Of a stretch of 64,000 nucleotides of DNA, positions 1 to 12,595 are shown one piece after another. The DNA comes from Holothuria scabra (Eukaryota; Echinodermata; Holothuroidea; Aspidochirotida; Holothuriidae). Every line of letters begins with the position of its first letter. Position 1 is the stretch's first letter. The notes below the pieces were generated by a model that did not search any database, was not told the origin of the DNA, and was given only the letters and a program-made list of their open reading frames with translations. The stretch covers positions 4,898,001-4,962,000 of the forward strand of contig CM074187.1 in the NCBI GenBank assembly GCA_037179385.1. The letters are read 5' to 3'. The translations under genes were made by a program, and so were the position numbers.

Positions 1-973
1 TCAAAAATTTAAAACAAATTCTAGAATGAAACTAAGTGATAAATAATCATTTTAGAGCATATTGAAACTGTAAAGCAGAAGCACCAATCTAGATAGACAC
101 CAAAGTTTAAAGTTGTGTTCAACAAAAGTCCTAATGCAAACGCACTATTTGTTCAATTCCACCAGCTTCTATGTAAAGGACACTATTTCTGAAGGGTGTC
201 AAGCTACAGTATTTCTAAGATGACTTTCAGTTTAGAAACTTGATCAAGTGTACATGAACTTCTCCATCTCCAGACAATGGCTAGGCAAACAACTTTTATT
301 TGTGGTCAGATGAGACAAGATAATGTGGACAGTTACTTTATGCTTGATTTTGCAGAGGTGTGGCTTTCATGGAGGTCTGACATTTTGACCACAAACAGAG
401 TACTGAATGCCTGCAGGGAATGGCAGGAAATAGGAGTATATACAAACAATGGGCTGTCATGGTTATGTACTGAGATAAAAATAAGCTTTCTTCAGAGCGT
501 TTATAAGAGTCAATTAACACCACTTATACAGTAAAAAGCTTAAGTCAATTGAGCTGTATGTTTGTATGAGGTAATACTTCAGGACACTGTGGGGATAACT
601 GGCAGTCAACTGTGAAAAATTAGGCCAGATAACTGTGACCAAATGGCAAAGAATGGGTCAGTCACAATTTGATTCACTCAATTAGGCAATGACAATTCAT
701 GTGCGCTGAAGGGTATTTGATACCGAATGATCAGTATAAATTAGGTTCTTTTTTGTTAAACTAATTAACTGTGGTATATCTAATTAATCAATTCCCATTT
801 CCAGTTCATGCATGCTTGCATGCACATGTCCTCATGAGGACAGTAGGCACAAGGTTTGCCAAATATTAGCATTTTTTGCCTCTAAATTTAATGTTTTCTT
901 CAGGTTTTCTTTCAGGTTATTGAAAAGGCAATGTAGGTATGTTATAAAAGAGATTCTTGTGCATCACACAGAG
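1..973. other. unassigned AT-rich sequence
   Basis: I recognise no gene or repeat here. The longest open frames are about 85 codons, have no recognisable motif and look like chance. The stretch ends at the 8-bp target duplication of a hAT element. Confidence 0.5.
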
Positions 974-1901
974 CAGTGTTCGCGCTAAGCTGCGCGATTG
1001 CGGGATTCCCGCAACAGAATCAATAATCCCGCAAGAAAAATATTTGTCTGCGGGAAATTCCCGCATCGTTTTTCTTGCATAAGCGATAGGGTTATAATCA
1101 AAGCACAGCGTATTTACTTGTCCGTTATACGAATAAAAACTCTGAAAATCGATGAGTCACCGTTTGTATAAACGTTTGTGTAAAACGGAGCTCTACACAG
1201 TACACCCTTACACCCATACTGCATGGACTGGGTATGCATGTACTAGCGCTACCTATAGTGTAGGGCTGTAGGCCTTGCGTACGATCGCGCAGCAGTGGCA
1301 GCTAGCTCTGTGCGGTGTGTGTGCTGAAACTAATCACTCTGTGTGCAAACATCGGTCATGTTTTAGACTGTTGTGAAGTGTGAAATGGCCTTCAAGTAAA
1401 AGTTGGATTATTTTTCAAACCGCTACAGAGTAGCAATAATAATGTAAATAGTAATACTACTAGTAAGTTAGGCCTAATACTACTACTACAGTAGTAATAC
1501 AGTACTAGTACTGGGCCTAATGTTAAGCCTAGGTCTGCTAACAAAAGTAGTAAAACTAAGAAGAAAAAAGCTGACAAGTTTCAGTTAAATTGGCTGAAAA
1601 TTTGGCTGTGGTTATGGTACGAGAAAGGAGAAATATTCTGCGCCACATGCAAAGAAGCCAGGCCAGCTTATAGGCGACATCTAACTTTGTTGAAATCTTG
1701 TTTAGTCATAGGCCTATCAGTTATTGGCAATGTTAAAAAATGTACTTCATTAATCTCTTTATTGGCAAATGCAGATTGCAGACTCGACTTAACTTCTCAG
1801 AATTTAAAGGCTCATCCCCCCCTAAAAATGAAAATCCCCCCCTAAATTTTTCAGAAGGGGGGAATTTCCCCACCAAATTTCAAGTCCCAGCGCTAACACT
1901 G
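974..1901. mobile_element. degraded hAT-like DNA transposon, 928 bp
   Basis: Imperfect terminal inverted repeats: the left end reads CAGTGTTCGCGCTAAG and the right end, read inward, CAGTGTTAGCGCTGGG. A perfect 8-bp target duplication, ACACAGAG, flanks both sides (966-973 and 1902-1909), as expected for the hAT superfamily. The body holds a fragment resembling the zinc-finger N-terminus of hAT transposases, plus short lysine-rich low-complexity sequence, but no catalytic domain, so the copy is dead or non-autonomous. Confidence 0.85.
1576..1675 (+). pseudogene. remnant of hAT transposase N-terminal zinc finger
   Basis: In the frame starting at 1576 the translation contains FQLNWLKIWLWLWYEKG followed by IFCATCKEA. 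The pattern F..WL..[FW].WL.Y..G..FC..C matches the TTF/BED-like finger that opens many animal hAT transposases. The lysine-rich stretch upstream (about 1540-1575) also suits that N-terminus. Upstream frames are broken by stops and nothing continues past about 1680, so this is a relic inside the 974-1901 element. The family call is from motif memory only. Confidence 0.5.
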
Positions 1902-1909
1902 ACACAGAG

Positions 1910-2514
1910 TACTCTCTGTTCAAAGTTAACACTAATGAAGTTCCACATCAGTCATCTACTTAGGGTGCATAGAAGCATCTTCTAATATTTTCAGACTATG
2001 TCCCTAAATGACCTTTATACAGACTGTTTAAACTCACATGTTCCACATCAGTTTCATGAAAATCTATTTACTTGTAGCTGCAAAATCAGCATACCCATGA
2101 GCATTGAAGCATGTATGCCAGCCTGATGAACAGATTTTGCCTTTTAAGATTTTATATTTTGCTCTGCCCACTTTTTCATGTACTAACACTTGGAACTTAA
2201 TGTAATAACAGGGCACAATTTCATGCCAGAATCAACATACTGTACAGTAACTACCATGTGATGTGCCTTTTGTGCACCTAAGACCTTCTTCCTATGAGTT
2301 TGCTTCAGTACTTTACAAATACATTTTCAAAATTACCTCACTAAAGAATTTACATAGTGAAGTTAATACACTATTCCAAACAAATTATATACCCTATGCC
2401 TATTACATTAGCCATGCCAAATTATTCTTACCCTTTCACCCTAACCACTCATGGATATTAACTTCAACAGTTATATACTCTTTTGAGATGTAGTGTTTGC
2501 ATGGTTTAGATGTT
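1910..2514. other. unassigned spacer
   Basis: I see no gene or repeat family. The open frame at 2263-2493 (plus) has no recognisable motif. Confidence 0.4.
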
Positions 2515-3198
2515 TTGAACTCTGATGACCCCAAATGACCTTTGACATCCAATAAAAACAATAGGGGTCATCTACTCAATATGGACAATCTACTTAGTAA
2601 ATATAAGATTCCTGGCAGTTACCTTTCTTGACATATGGTGTTAACAAGTTCTTGAGCTTTTCATCTCTGATGACCCCAAATGACCTTTGACCTCCACCAA
2701 AAATAATAGTGATCATCTACCTAATATGGGCAATCCACCTGCTATGTATGAGATCCCTCACATTTACCCTTCTTGAGATACAGTGTTTACAAGGTTTTGA
2801 CCTTTTTTCCTCTGGTGACCCCAAATGACCTTTGACCTCCATCAAAAACAATAGGGACCATCTATTCAATATGGACAATCAGCATGGTAAGTATGAGATT
2901 GCTCACATTTTTCCTTCTGGAGATACCGTGTTTACAAGCAATTTCCAAGGTATTTACATTTTGACCTCTGGTGACCCCAAATGACCTTTGACCTCTACCA
3001 AAAAAAATAGGGACCATCTACTCAATGTGGACAATCTACATGCCAAGTTTGAGATCCCTGGGGGTTACCCTTCTTGAGATATCGTGTTTACAAGCAGGGG
3101 TCTCACACACACACATACACACACATACACACATACAAACACACGACATCACCATCGCATAGATTCCTTGCCTGCCTTCGGCAAGGAATCAAAAACAG
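2515..3198 (+). repeat. array of about 150-bp units with GACCTTTGACCT core, (CA)n and 3' hairpin
   Basis: Four to five diverged units repeat in order: a tract with GACCCCAAATGACCTTTGAC, a CACCAAAAACAATAGGG-like tract, ATCTACTCAATATGG, a GAGATCCCTCACATTTACC-like tract, then TTGAGATATCGTGTTTACAA. The array ends in a CA/TACA microsatellite (about 3103-3143), the lead-in GACATCACCATCGCATA and a hairpin at 3162-3190 (stem GATTCCTTGCC / GGCAAGGAATC), then an A-run. This terminal module recurs at 4422-4450 and 7496-7524, so it is a genuine element end. Confidence 0.8.
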
Positions 3199-3289
3199 AT
3201 TTCTGCAGAGCAAAATGTACAAACGTATTTTACCCCTAAAAAACGTATTAATACGTTAAAAAGGTACTAGTTGGCAGCTCTGTTTGTAC

Positions 3290-4458
3290 CATTCTTGAGA
3301 TATCGTGTTTACGAAGTTTTGACCTTTTGACCTCTCATGACCCCAAATGACCTTTGACCTCCACCAAAAACAATAGGGATCACCTACTCAATATGGCCAA
3401 TGCACACTGAACATGAGATTAGTCACACTTACTCTTCTTGAGGTACCATGTTTACAAGCAATTTCTAAGGAATTACCTATTGACCTCTCGTGACCCCAAA
3501 TGACATTGACCTCCACGAAAATCAAAAATGATTATCTAATCAATATGACCAACCCACACACCCAAATATGAGCAGAGTCACATGTACCGTTCTTGAGATA
3601 TCGTGTTTACTAAGTTTTGACCTTTTGACCTCTCGTGACCCCTAATGACCTTTGACCTCCACCAAAAGCAATAGGGATCATTCACTCAATATGGCCAACA
3701 CACTCATTAAATATGAGCACAGTCACAAGTACCATTCTTGAGATATCATGTTTACAAATTTTTGACCTTTTGACCTCTCCTGACCCCAAATAACTTTTGA
3801 TCTCCACCAAAAACAATAGGGATCATCTACTCACTATGGCCAATGCACACACCAAATATGAGATAAGTCACACTTACTCTCCTTGAGATACTGTGTTTAC
3901 AAGCAATTTCTAAGGAATTTACCTATTGACCTCTCATGACCCCAAATGACCTTTGACCTCTACGAAAATCGATAGGGATCATCTACTCAATATAACCAAC
4001 CAACACACAAAATATGAGCATAGTCACATTTACCACTCTCGAGATATCGTGTTTACAAGCCAAAGCGTCACATACACACACACACACACACACAGGGCAT
4101 ACCCATATTCTATGCCTTACGGGGTACACACAACTGTTCCCCGTAAGGAAATGCTCAGAATTCCCCTTTAGCCATTTATGTCTAGCGGCATGTGAATGTC
4201 GCGAGTGAGGGCGGGCTCTTGCATATCACCTGACAGAGCTGATTGCAGTGTCTGAATTTTCGGATAGCTACGCCAGTTAGGAGCTCCGCGTGAGCGAGGA
4301 AAGACGTGCGAGGCTTCAGCTCTTGTGAGCTGCTTATACCTGGCAAGGTATCGTTTACAGGCTCATGCACACACACACACGCACACACGCACACACACAC
4401 ACACGACATCACCATCGAATAGATTCTTTGCCTGCCTTTGGCAAGGAATCAAAAACAA
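3290..4458 (+). repeat. second GACCTTTGACCT array with CA microsatellites and 3' hairpin
   Basis: About five further units of the same family, now with an added tract TTTTGACCTTTTGACCTCT before GACCCCAAATGACC. The array is interrupted after a CA run at about 4074-4094 by unrelated sequence (4110-4365), then resumes with a CA run (4366-4405), the GACATCACCATCGAATAG lead-in and the hairpin at 4422-4450 (stem GATTCTTTGCC / GGCAAGGAATC, with one pair changed). The interruption probably marks a later insertion. Confidence 0.75.
4110..4365. mobile_element. probable MITE fragment within the array
   Basis: The block CTGAATTTTCGGATAGCTAC with following GAGCTCCGCGTGAG closely resembles the interior of the TTAA-flanked MITE at 23323-23581, which has CTGAATTTTCGGGTAGCTAC then GAGCTCTACGTGAA. 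I could not define both ends of this copy, so the boundaries are approximate. Confidence 0.4.
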
Positions 4459-6121
4459 GTGCTGCATCTGGAAATGTACAAAAACTCATCCATGAAAAAT
4501 GCCCATACCCAGGAATTTGTGTTGCCCCTCCCAAGTGTATTTAGCAAGATGATGCAATTAACATGTTGAGTGTCGACATAACACAAACTCCATGGGCATA
4601 TGATACATACATGATATTACCAACCAAGACAAGATCCCTCGTTTGGAGATGAAAACATGCATGGTTGTCCTTCAAAATGATTTCATGTGAGGTCATCTTA
4701 CATGTCAAACTTTTAATAGCTGAGTAACAAAAGGAATGTTGAAATGCCTAAATTTATGGAGGATAAAAAGTGCTGAGAACTCCCCAAGTTTCTAGTGAGA
4801 TAAAAACATGTACTGCACAAACTTTATGTGGGAATCTTGGGGACTTGAATATACAGCCTTGGCCTGTTCCTTAATCTGTAACTTTGTTTTTCTGTGGAAT
4901 AGTTTGTACAGCAGGGAGTTTCACCAACTCCTTGTACAGAGATACTTAGTCCTGTGATAAAGCACATCTTTACATGAAAGGGTAAACTACTGTGCACAGG
5001 TAATACTATGGTGTACTAAGACACTCTTACCCATGCCCCTGATGTTGTGCTAAATGGGAAACTAGGGGGAAAAATAACCCATGGTCATGTCTGTGGTACT
5101 GTAGGGGTGGAATTTGTGATCATTAATGAGTACACTTTGGGCAGGAAGTTAATAAATAAGTACTAGAAACTATTATGACAAAATTTTGAGCAAGTTAAAC
5201 ATTTGTCATTGATAGTTGTTGCCTCTCCAATCAGTCCCATGAAAAAATATGTACTGCAACTACTGTATCTTAGTAGTTTTGTGCAGCAAAACATTAACTT
5301 GGTTTAAGTTATTCTTTGTGTTCCTTAAAAGGGAAATACATTAAATAGTCTAACAACAGCCACGAGGCTGTGTACCAGCTGGGTAAAAACCTACGTGAAG
5401 ACCATACAGACAGTATGTGTGGCCTATGTGGTCCTAATTGTTTGATTTCCAATTTTCCTTCAAGACTCCTTTTTGAAAATGGAAAAGTTTGTAAACTTTT
5501 GACATTATTCATGTTGCATTCATGTCTCACACTGAGAGGGTTTTGCACGTAGACAGCCAGAACACGATTGAGTGCACATGTATACCCAAGCTGTAATTAG
5601 CATTTTGACTCACATTGTGTGAGACCTAAGTGGTTTTCAACATAGGTTCTACTATACACGAGGCTGATAAACATGTTCTTAGTTACCAGTGTATGCACAC
5701 AGTACGACGAAGCGAGACCAGGGAGGGCAAGTGAAAGGCTGCCCATAGTTCGAAGAAATTGGCCACACACCTTCCGTCATCTCAGCAGATAAAATTCCAG
5801 TGCCCATGCTCACAACATGTTGAGCAGGGCAGCTGATTGCAATCTGCCCATCTTATGCAATGCATGGTAGAACAGTAATCTGCTACTCAGTGACAGTTCC
5901 CTGGTTTAATCGGCAAAGACTGTTCTATGGCAAATAGTATACTTTTTTTGGAGTGGAAAGGGAAAGGGATTGGCAAAAAAGATAGTAAAAATAGTGGAAT
6001 TGTAAGCAACCTTTTTACTCAATTTTGTTTTAAATTTGATCTTTATTATTGGGAGTTTCTTGGAGGGGCAGTGCCCAAGATGCACACTGCCACAAGCTGC
6101 CACTGGTAACAACAAAAGAAT
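4459..6121. other. unassigned sequence
   Basis: No recognisable coding exon. Short open frames on both strands around 5309-5552 and 5906-6202 show no family motif; part of the latter on the minus strand is only the translation of the repeat module at 6127-6170. Confidence 0.4.
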
Positions 6122-7438
6122 AAATACCAGAAAGCCAAAAGGCTTAGTGATTCCTTGCCGATGAAATGTAAGGCCTTTTTTCACATTGACATTGCTTTGC
6201 AATGTTTTTCAATTAACAGGGCTCCATAATGTGCCCACAAAGTACACGTGCAAGGCATCCAATCTTCCTACATTGATATCCCCCTTGCCCGTTGTGAACC
6301 CAAATGACATTTTGACCTCCACCAAAAACTTCTGGGACCATGTATTCACTATGTGCAATCTACATGACAAGTAACTGTGTAGGAAAGCTTGTCAGGCTTT
6401 GAACATGCTGACTCCAAATGAACTTTGACCTTTGGGAAAATCAATAGGGATCATCTACTAAATATGACCAATCCACACATTAAATATGAGCACAGTCACA
6501 TGTACTGTTCTTGAGAGTACCATGTTTACGAAGTTTTGACCTTTTGACCTCTCATGACCCCAAATGACCTTTGACCTCCACCAAAAACAATAGGGAACAT
6601 CTACACAATATGGCCAACACACTCGCCAAATATGAGCACAGTCACATGTACCGTTCTTGAGATATTGTGTTTACGAAGTTTTGACCTTTTGACCTCTTGT
6701 GACCCCAAATGACCTTTGACCTCCACCAAAAACAGTAGGGATCATCTACTCAATATGGCCAATGCACACACCAAACATGAGATTACTCACACTTACTCTT
6801 CTTGAGAATCCGTGTTTACAAGCAATTTCTAAGGAATTTACCTATTGACCTCTCATGACCCCAAAAGACCTTTGACCTCCACGAAAATCGATAGGGATCA
6901 TCTACTCAATATGACCAACCCACCCACCAAATATGAGCATAGTCACATGTACCGTTCTCGAGATATCGTGTTTACGAAGTTTTGACCTTTTGACCTCTGG
7001 TGACCCCAAATGACCATTGATCTCCACGAAAAACAATAGGGATCATCTACTCAATATGACCAACCAACACACCCAAACATGAGCATAGGCACATGTACCG
7101 TTCTGAAGTTATCGTGTTTACAAAGTTTTGACCTTTTGACCTCTGGTGACCCCAAATGACCTTTGACCTCCACGAAAATCGATAGGGACCATCTACTTAA
7201 TATGACCAACCCACACACCAAATATGAGCATACTCACATGTACCGTTCTCGAGATATCGTGTTTACAAGTTTTTGACCTTTTGACCTCTCCTGACCTCAA
7301 ATGACCTTTGATCTCCACCAAAAACAATAGGGACCATCTACTCAATATGACCAACCTACACACCAAATACAAGGTTAGTCACACTTACCCTTCTTGAGAT
7401 ATTGTGTTTACAAGCCAAAGCGTCACATACACACACAC

Positions 7439-7469
<31 letters not shown>

Positions 7470-7530
7470 CATACACACGACATCACCATCGCATAGATTC
7501 CTTGCCTGCCTTCAGCAAGGAATCAAAAAA
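6122..7530 (+). mobile_element. near-complete Helentron/HINE-like element with internal array
   Basis: The 5' module (about 6127-6170) contains AGCCAAAAGGCT, a small hairpin, followed by GTGATTCCTTGCCGATGAAA. Six to seven array units of about 145 bp follow (about 6290-7420), then a CA/TACA microsatellite (about 7429-7482), the GACATCACCATCGCATAG lead-in and the hairpin GATTCCTTGCC...GCAAGGAATC (7496-7524), ending in an A-run. The 5' sequence GATTCCTTGCC equals the 3' hairpin stem, the arrangement known for Helentron-associated non-autonomous elements. No protein is encoded. The element-class call is inference; the repeat structure is directly visible. Confidence 0.6.
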
Positions 7531-7656
7531 TCCACAATGAGAGGCAGCAAACTTCATCCCACTTCATCTGCACCAGTCAGTATCCCAACCGATAAGAGTG
7601 CACTTATGTATTAATATTCAATACAACAAAACAATCACAAACACAGAACAAGCCTA

Positions 7657-8339
7657 CCGTATTTACTCTATTAAACGCCCCCTCTCTAATAAACGCCCCC
7701 CCCCCCAACTTTTTCGTCACATTGCATAAAGTGAAATTGTTAATTCCAAAGACAATATGGGAAAAGGAAAATGAAATAGTCCTGCCTTGAAGCCACGAAA
7801 TCTCCTAAAGTCCCATAGGCCTACTGTATCCTGAAGTAAAAGGCATGTTTCTGCAACTAATTTCTGTTGATATCCGTCACGCTATCACATACCGCGAACC
7901 TATACTACTTCCTTTGCGGTTCGAAAGTACTGTACATACCGTAGGTATACAAATATTTGCTAGCCTATCGGAACAGCCTAACATAAAAATCCAAATTCAA
8001 CACAGGAAAACTTTTAAACATTGAAATGCTATGAACGCGTATGTACTGCTAATGGTGCTACTCACGGTAACTATTATGCAATTACCGTATGTATGTGCGT
8101 ATAGCCGGCCGGTCAGTATAGTACCGTGAGGCCTGGCTGTATACTGTGTGCACAGCATGCATGCATGTTTGGTTACCGATCATTGGGGAGAAGCTCACAG
8201 CTGATTGTGAAGCTGACAACCAAATGGGCAAATATGCCATATGTAGCAGTTTATCAGAAGTCACATAAATTTGACTCTAATAAACGCCCCCCTTAGCGAA
8301 AATTTCACGCCCCCGGGGCGTTTAATAGAGTAAATACGG
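7657..8339. mobile_element. TIR DNA transposon, 683 bp, TA target site
   Basis: The left end CCGTATTTACTCTATTAAAC is exactly mirrored at the right end (8313-8339), and both copies run on into CGCCCC. A TA dinucleotide flanks each side (7655-7656 and 8340-8341). A second AATAAACGCCCC lies just inside each end. No open frame inside resembles a transposase, so this is a non-autonomous (MITE-type) copy. TA duplication is consistent with Tc1/mariner-type mobilisation but is not diagnostic. Confidence 0.8.
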
Positions 8340-8341
8340 TA

Positions 8342-9402
8342 TACCAGAAGCAGTAATATGTTAATGCCACCATAATACTCGGCTTGTTACGCCAATATCT
8401 ATGCTGGATTCTACTACAAGACCTATATTGGCTCTAATGCGAAAACATAAATAAGGAAACTCAAAGAGAAAAAAGGGGTTTTTCGAAACTATTCCAACAA
8501 TCCACAGGACTGTCATATGTCCATTGTTATAAGTAAATGTCCAAATACTATCTGAGCCCGCATAATCTCAAGGTTATAGTACCGTACTAACGTTACACAA
8601 AAGCGAAGTGTCAGTGTGGGTGATTCAAATTCTTCACACAGGAACAGTTTGGTTCATGAAATGTGAGACTTGTACTGCTGTTTTAATGTTCAAAGGATCC
8701 TTACTGTGCAGGTTGAATATTTCTTGTAATCTTGTGACATATCTGTTAGAAAGGACATAGTGACAATTCTGAGGGGGAAGAGCACGTGTAAATACCCCTA
8801 GCACCACTTTATTCACAAGGAACTGACACGTGAGTAAACTTTCCATTTTACTTAGTAACCAAGTGTCATGTGTAGGCCTACTCAGTTGGTATTCAGCCAA
8901 CTGTCTCGCATTTTTCATCCGAAAGCAGGGAGACCTGCTTACCAGAAATTCGCGATCTATATTTAGGCTATATATGAGCTAGGACATATTTCAAATTCCA
9001 TCATGTTCCTTACCACAAAAACCGTAAAGGGACACTTATTGCTCTTCGAAAAATAGCTCATCTGAAATATTGAATATTCATTTAAACTCAGGTATGGCTT
9101 AAGCAACTTATAATTAGAAAGCATTTTTTAAATGAGCTTGTAAATTTTTCAGTACCTTGCGGCCTTTTCTCTAAATCAGAGCACTTTTATTGTTATGGTG
9201 CATCAAATTATGAAAGATTTCAACCATGATTAACAAAATACCCTACACATTTCCTTTTTGTGACACACAAAGAATCACTTTAACACATTTCAGACTTCCT
9301 TTCCAATATATTCTTTGGCACTTCCAGCTTACTGCTGATAGGTTGAATACTGCACACGACGTTTTTAGTTCAACAATTTAGCTCTGTTTGTACTTCACTC
9401 GC
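8342..9402. other. unassigned sequence
   Basis: I recognise nothing. A 94-codon minus-strand frame (8634-8918) is the longest; it has no conserved motif I know and no good splice context that I could identify. Confidence 0.4.
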
Positions 9403-9406
9403 AAAC

Positions 9407-10593
9407 GGGTCATTCCACGGGGTTGGGTCATAACCAATACATATGCGTATAGCCTGTAAGAAATACTTGTTAAATCTATGTGAATACATGATCAATTTAA
9501 GTTTGGTATGGGATGAAATGCATTAAATGTTTGTTTTTTATATTTAATACAACTGACATATCCCCATGATTTTTTGAGATTTTCCCAATCTTTTTGGTGG
9601 TGTCACATGAAAAATTGTTGAAAAATTTGTGACATAAAATGTTGCAGAAATTAGGCCCTTCCTATTCCCATTACAGATGTAATTTTACCTTGCCTAATCC
9701 AGGCATTTGCAAAACACAGGTGATAAAACAATTTGTTATTACCAGACAATTGCAATGGAACCAACTTTTTTCTCAGTGTTTGAATGAAATTAGTCATACC
9801 TATGCAACGCACGGTGTCATTTTGTTGCATAGGTATATTTGCTTCACATGATTTGCCACTGAAATTCCCTTACCACCACACTCACTCCAACAGCAAAAGG
9901 TCAACAAGTTACCTTGGTAAACAAAGAATCTAAGTTGTAGAATCAAGGTTTATACTTTTAAAAAGCCTATACAGATGAAATTTACTTATGGTGTCAACTG
10001 TTGCGTAGGTATAATAAAACCCAAGATTAGGATGCATTTCCTTCTTGCTTCAAACAAAAAATATTAATATGTGAAAGTCAATTCACTCAATTGCAACAGT
10101 CATATCCATGCAGATTTGGTAATAATTAGAAGCACACAGATCATGAAAGTTGCAAGTATGTTCATGGTGTCAACATGTTACATAGGTAGACTTGTTGCGT
10201 AGGTACTATGTAGTTGTCTTCCCACAAAAATTGATTTGGTATACCATTTCTCTTTTTTTTCATGGAATACATAAAACATGAGCTATAGAATCTGCTTATG
10301 TTGATGACAAGTTGCCAAGTTAGATTATGGTTATTGTAGGTCAACCTGTTTGTACTGGAGGTCTGTAAGACACGGTGTCTCTGTTGCATAGGTAATATTA
10401 CCACAGTGAAACATATGAGAAAAAATGAAATCGATATTATGTAATGTATATTAGTTGTATGAAGAAATTCTTCATGGTTTCTTCATCTTAGAATGATTCT
10501 TTAAGAAAAAAACAATGATTTGCACCAAATCTACCAAATTAAAAATTTGACATGAATGTCACACTTTGATACCCCAACCCCATGGAATGACCC
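9407..10593. mobile_element. TIR element, 1187 bp, with internal GTTGCATAGGTA iterons
   Basis: The left terminus GGGTCATTCCACGGGGTTGG is mirrored at the right end, which read inward gives GGGTCATTCCATGGGGTTGG. Both sides are flanked by AAAC (9403-9406 and 10594-10597), compatible with a 4-bp target duplication. The body repeats the motif GTTGCATAGGTA, or a close variant, near 9798, 9827, 10000, 10185 and 10385. At about 9798-9838 two copies face each other as an inverted pair. No transposase frame is seen. The superfamily is undetermined. Confidence 0.7.
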
Positions 10594-10597
10594 AAAC

Positions 10598-12595
10598 ACA
10601 ACTCACATACATCCAAAGCATACTAAATGACCAGCTTCAATTCATTTCTAGTGATTAACTCTTTTACAAATAAAAGCCATTTCAATGAATAAAATACTAT
10701 CACAGTAGTTTATGCCCCAATGTACAGAATTAGAGGATAAATTTCAATTAAAGAAATGTTTTCTATTCTATTCAGCATACCCACAAAATTATTATCAGTG
10801 TTGACAATATTTTGACTTAGTATTTGCATCAACACCCTCATAATAACCTCTTCTGATATATTACTACTGTCCTTGTGAATGGCATTTTCCAATTACAGTT
10901 TCTCACACCATTGCTACAGCAATGTCAATGCCAGCTAAAAGATCAAAGCAACACACAAGTTGTGCACTCCATCACACAAATCTTCACAACTCACTGCATA
11001 TGTAAGAAACAACACAAAAGCAAAAGCAATTATGCAGTGGCCCCTGTACAGTATCTCAAGCCATCTATGCAGGGACATCTTTTTCAAATACCCTCTCCCT
11101 CATTTAGGGACTTAAATTCACACACATATTGCAGAAATATGACAGGCATATACTATGCAATCATGAAAGTACTGTATGTACTGTGCATAACTTCTCATGG
11201 TATTTGTGCGTGGACATCTGCAATGAGAGAGAAGACTGCAATGCTTTTTTATTCTCAGCAGAACCTGCAGGTCTATGACAGACAGTCCAGGTACAATATA
11301 TTGCTACCACAATCTCAAGAGGTATTTGTGTGTGTTGGTTAACATTGGGTAACTCTTCCATTGCTGTAAGCTCCAATGGCCAAAAGGCCACTACATGAGG
11401 GACCTTTTCTTCATTTCAAAGGAAGCAGATATGTAGGGGTCAAGGGGTCAGCTAGGCTATTGGTATACCCTCTTTCATAACAGGGTTCTATGCAAAACTT
11501 GGGCTATTGCCAATTTTTTTCTACTGCTGTACAGGACAAACTGGTAGGACACAAGTAAATTGTACAGGTTGAAGTTCAAACTGAAGGGAGTCTGTTGTTT
11601 GCCTTTGGACAGAACTGTTTGCTTAACAGCACCAGCAAAGAGAGATGTGTTTACTTCAGGGCAAAGTTCTCCAACCAATGGCTGATGAGTAGCAATATCT
11701 ATTTGCCAAGAATGTGTTTACATTATTCAGGAGTAATCAATCAAAGGAATATGGAACAAAGTAAAATAACAAAGAAATGAATGCAAACACTGACCAGTCT
11801 GGGTCAGACTGCAAAATTTAGTACATGCATGCATGCAGACAGACTACAAGTACTGTACATCACAGTTCAACATCTGTTCAATACAATTTGAGCACATGCA
11901 AAATGTCTACTTAAAAGAGGCATCTACTAGCCAAAAGAAAACTCACAAAGATGAATGTCCATTCCCCAGAAAAGGAGACAAATTTTTACAATTCTTTTTG
12001 TATATTTTCATGAACAAAAAAGTATGTTTCCTTCCTTGCCAAAATTTCCCTCAAAATATTTGAATTTCATGGAATGGAGCCTCTCATTTAATGTCACCTT
12101 TCTAACACAAGTTATAGGCCTATATACTGTATGAAAACAGAAAACACTTAGAAAAAAATTTTAAAAAATGTGAATTAAACACTCCCTAAATTTGTTATTA
12201 ACTTTGTTTATAAAATAAATCAAGTTCTGAAAAATAATTTCATAATCAACAGTGAACTAGTCAACAGCATACATGGTCGCTGGGATTAGCCATTTGGGAT
12301 CACTTGTCTGGGATCACTCATTTAATACATTTATTATAATAACTGCAATAGTCCTTTGAATTGCCTACCACTAAACTAAGTGAAACTTCATCTTTGGGCA
12401 TTGAAGGCCCAGTTCTCTCACCCCAAACAGTACCAATTCTCCTCACCTTCTTACTTGAGCAACACACAAATACATAATAATACATAATAATTGTAACAAA
12501 ATATCAAGCACTGAAGTGGCCATACCCTGTTTTCCACCTAAGACTGTTTGGTGGTACAGTATTGCACCTAAGACTGTTTGGTGGTAGATTTTTGG
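10598..12595. other. unassigned AT-rich sequence
   Basis: A 155-codon plus-strand frame at 10875-11342 is the longest here, but its composition (many C, H, Q, S) and lack of any motif make it more likely chance. A 22-bp tandem duplication containing CACCTAAGACTGTTTGGTGG lies at about 12536-12592. No other structure is recognised. Confidence 0.4.

Noticed and set aside
1392..1577. Very hydrophobic minus-strand frame (Leu-rich), looking like a membrane peptide
   Set aside because: It is the antisense of AGTAGTAATA/AAG-rich low-complexity sequence inside the 974-1901 hAT element.
2515..7480. CRISPR-like or centromeric satellite array
   Set aside because: Repeat units are diverged and contiguous without spacers, the host is eukaryotic, and the blocks end in transposon-like hairpins rather than continuing as a satellite.
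7402..7614. His/Thr-rich peptides across CA microsatellites (also near 3074, 4014, 4182, 45963)
   Set aside because: These are direct translations of (CA)n and its flanks.
10875..11342. 155-codon plus-strand open frame
   Set aside because: No domain, no repeat of codon bias and no splice context; composition looks like translated AT-rich non-coding DNA. Transcript evidence could overturn this.
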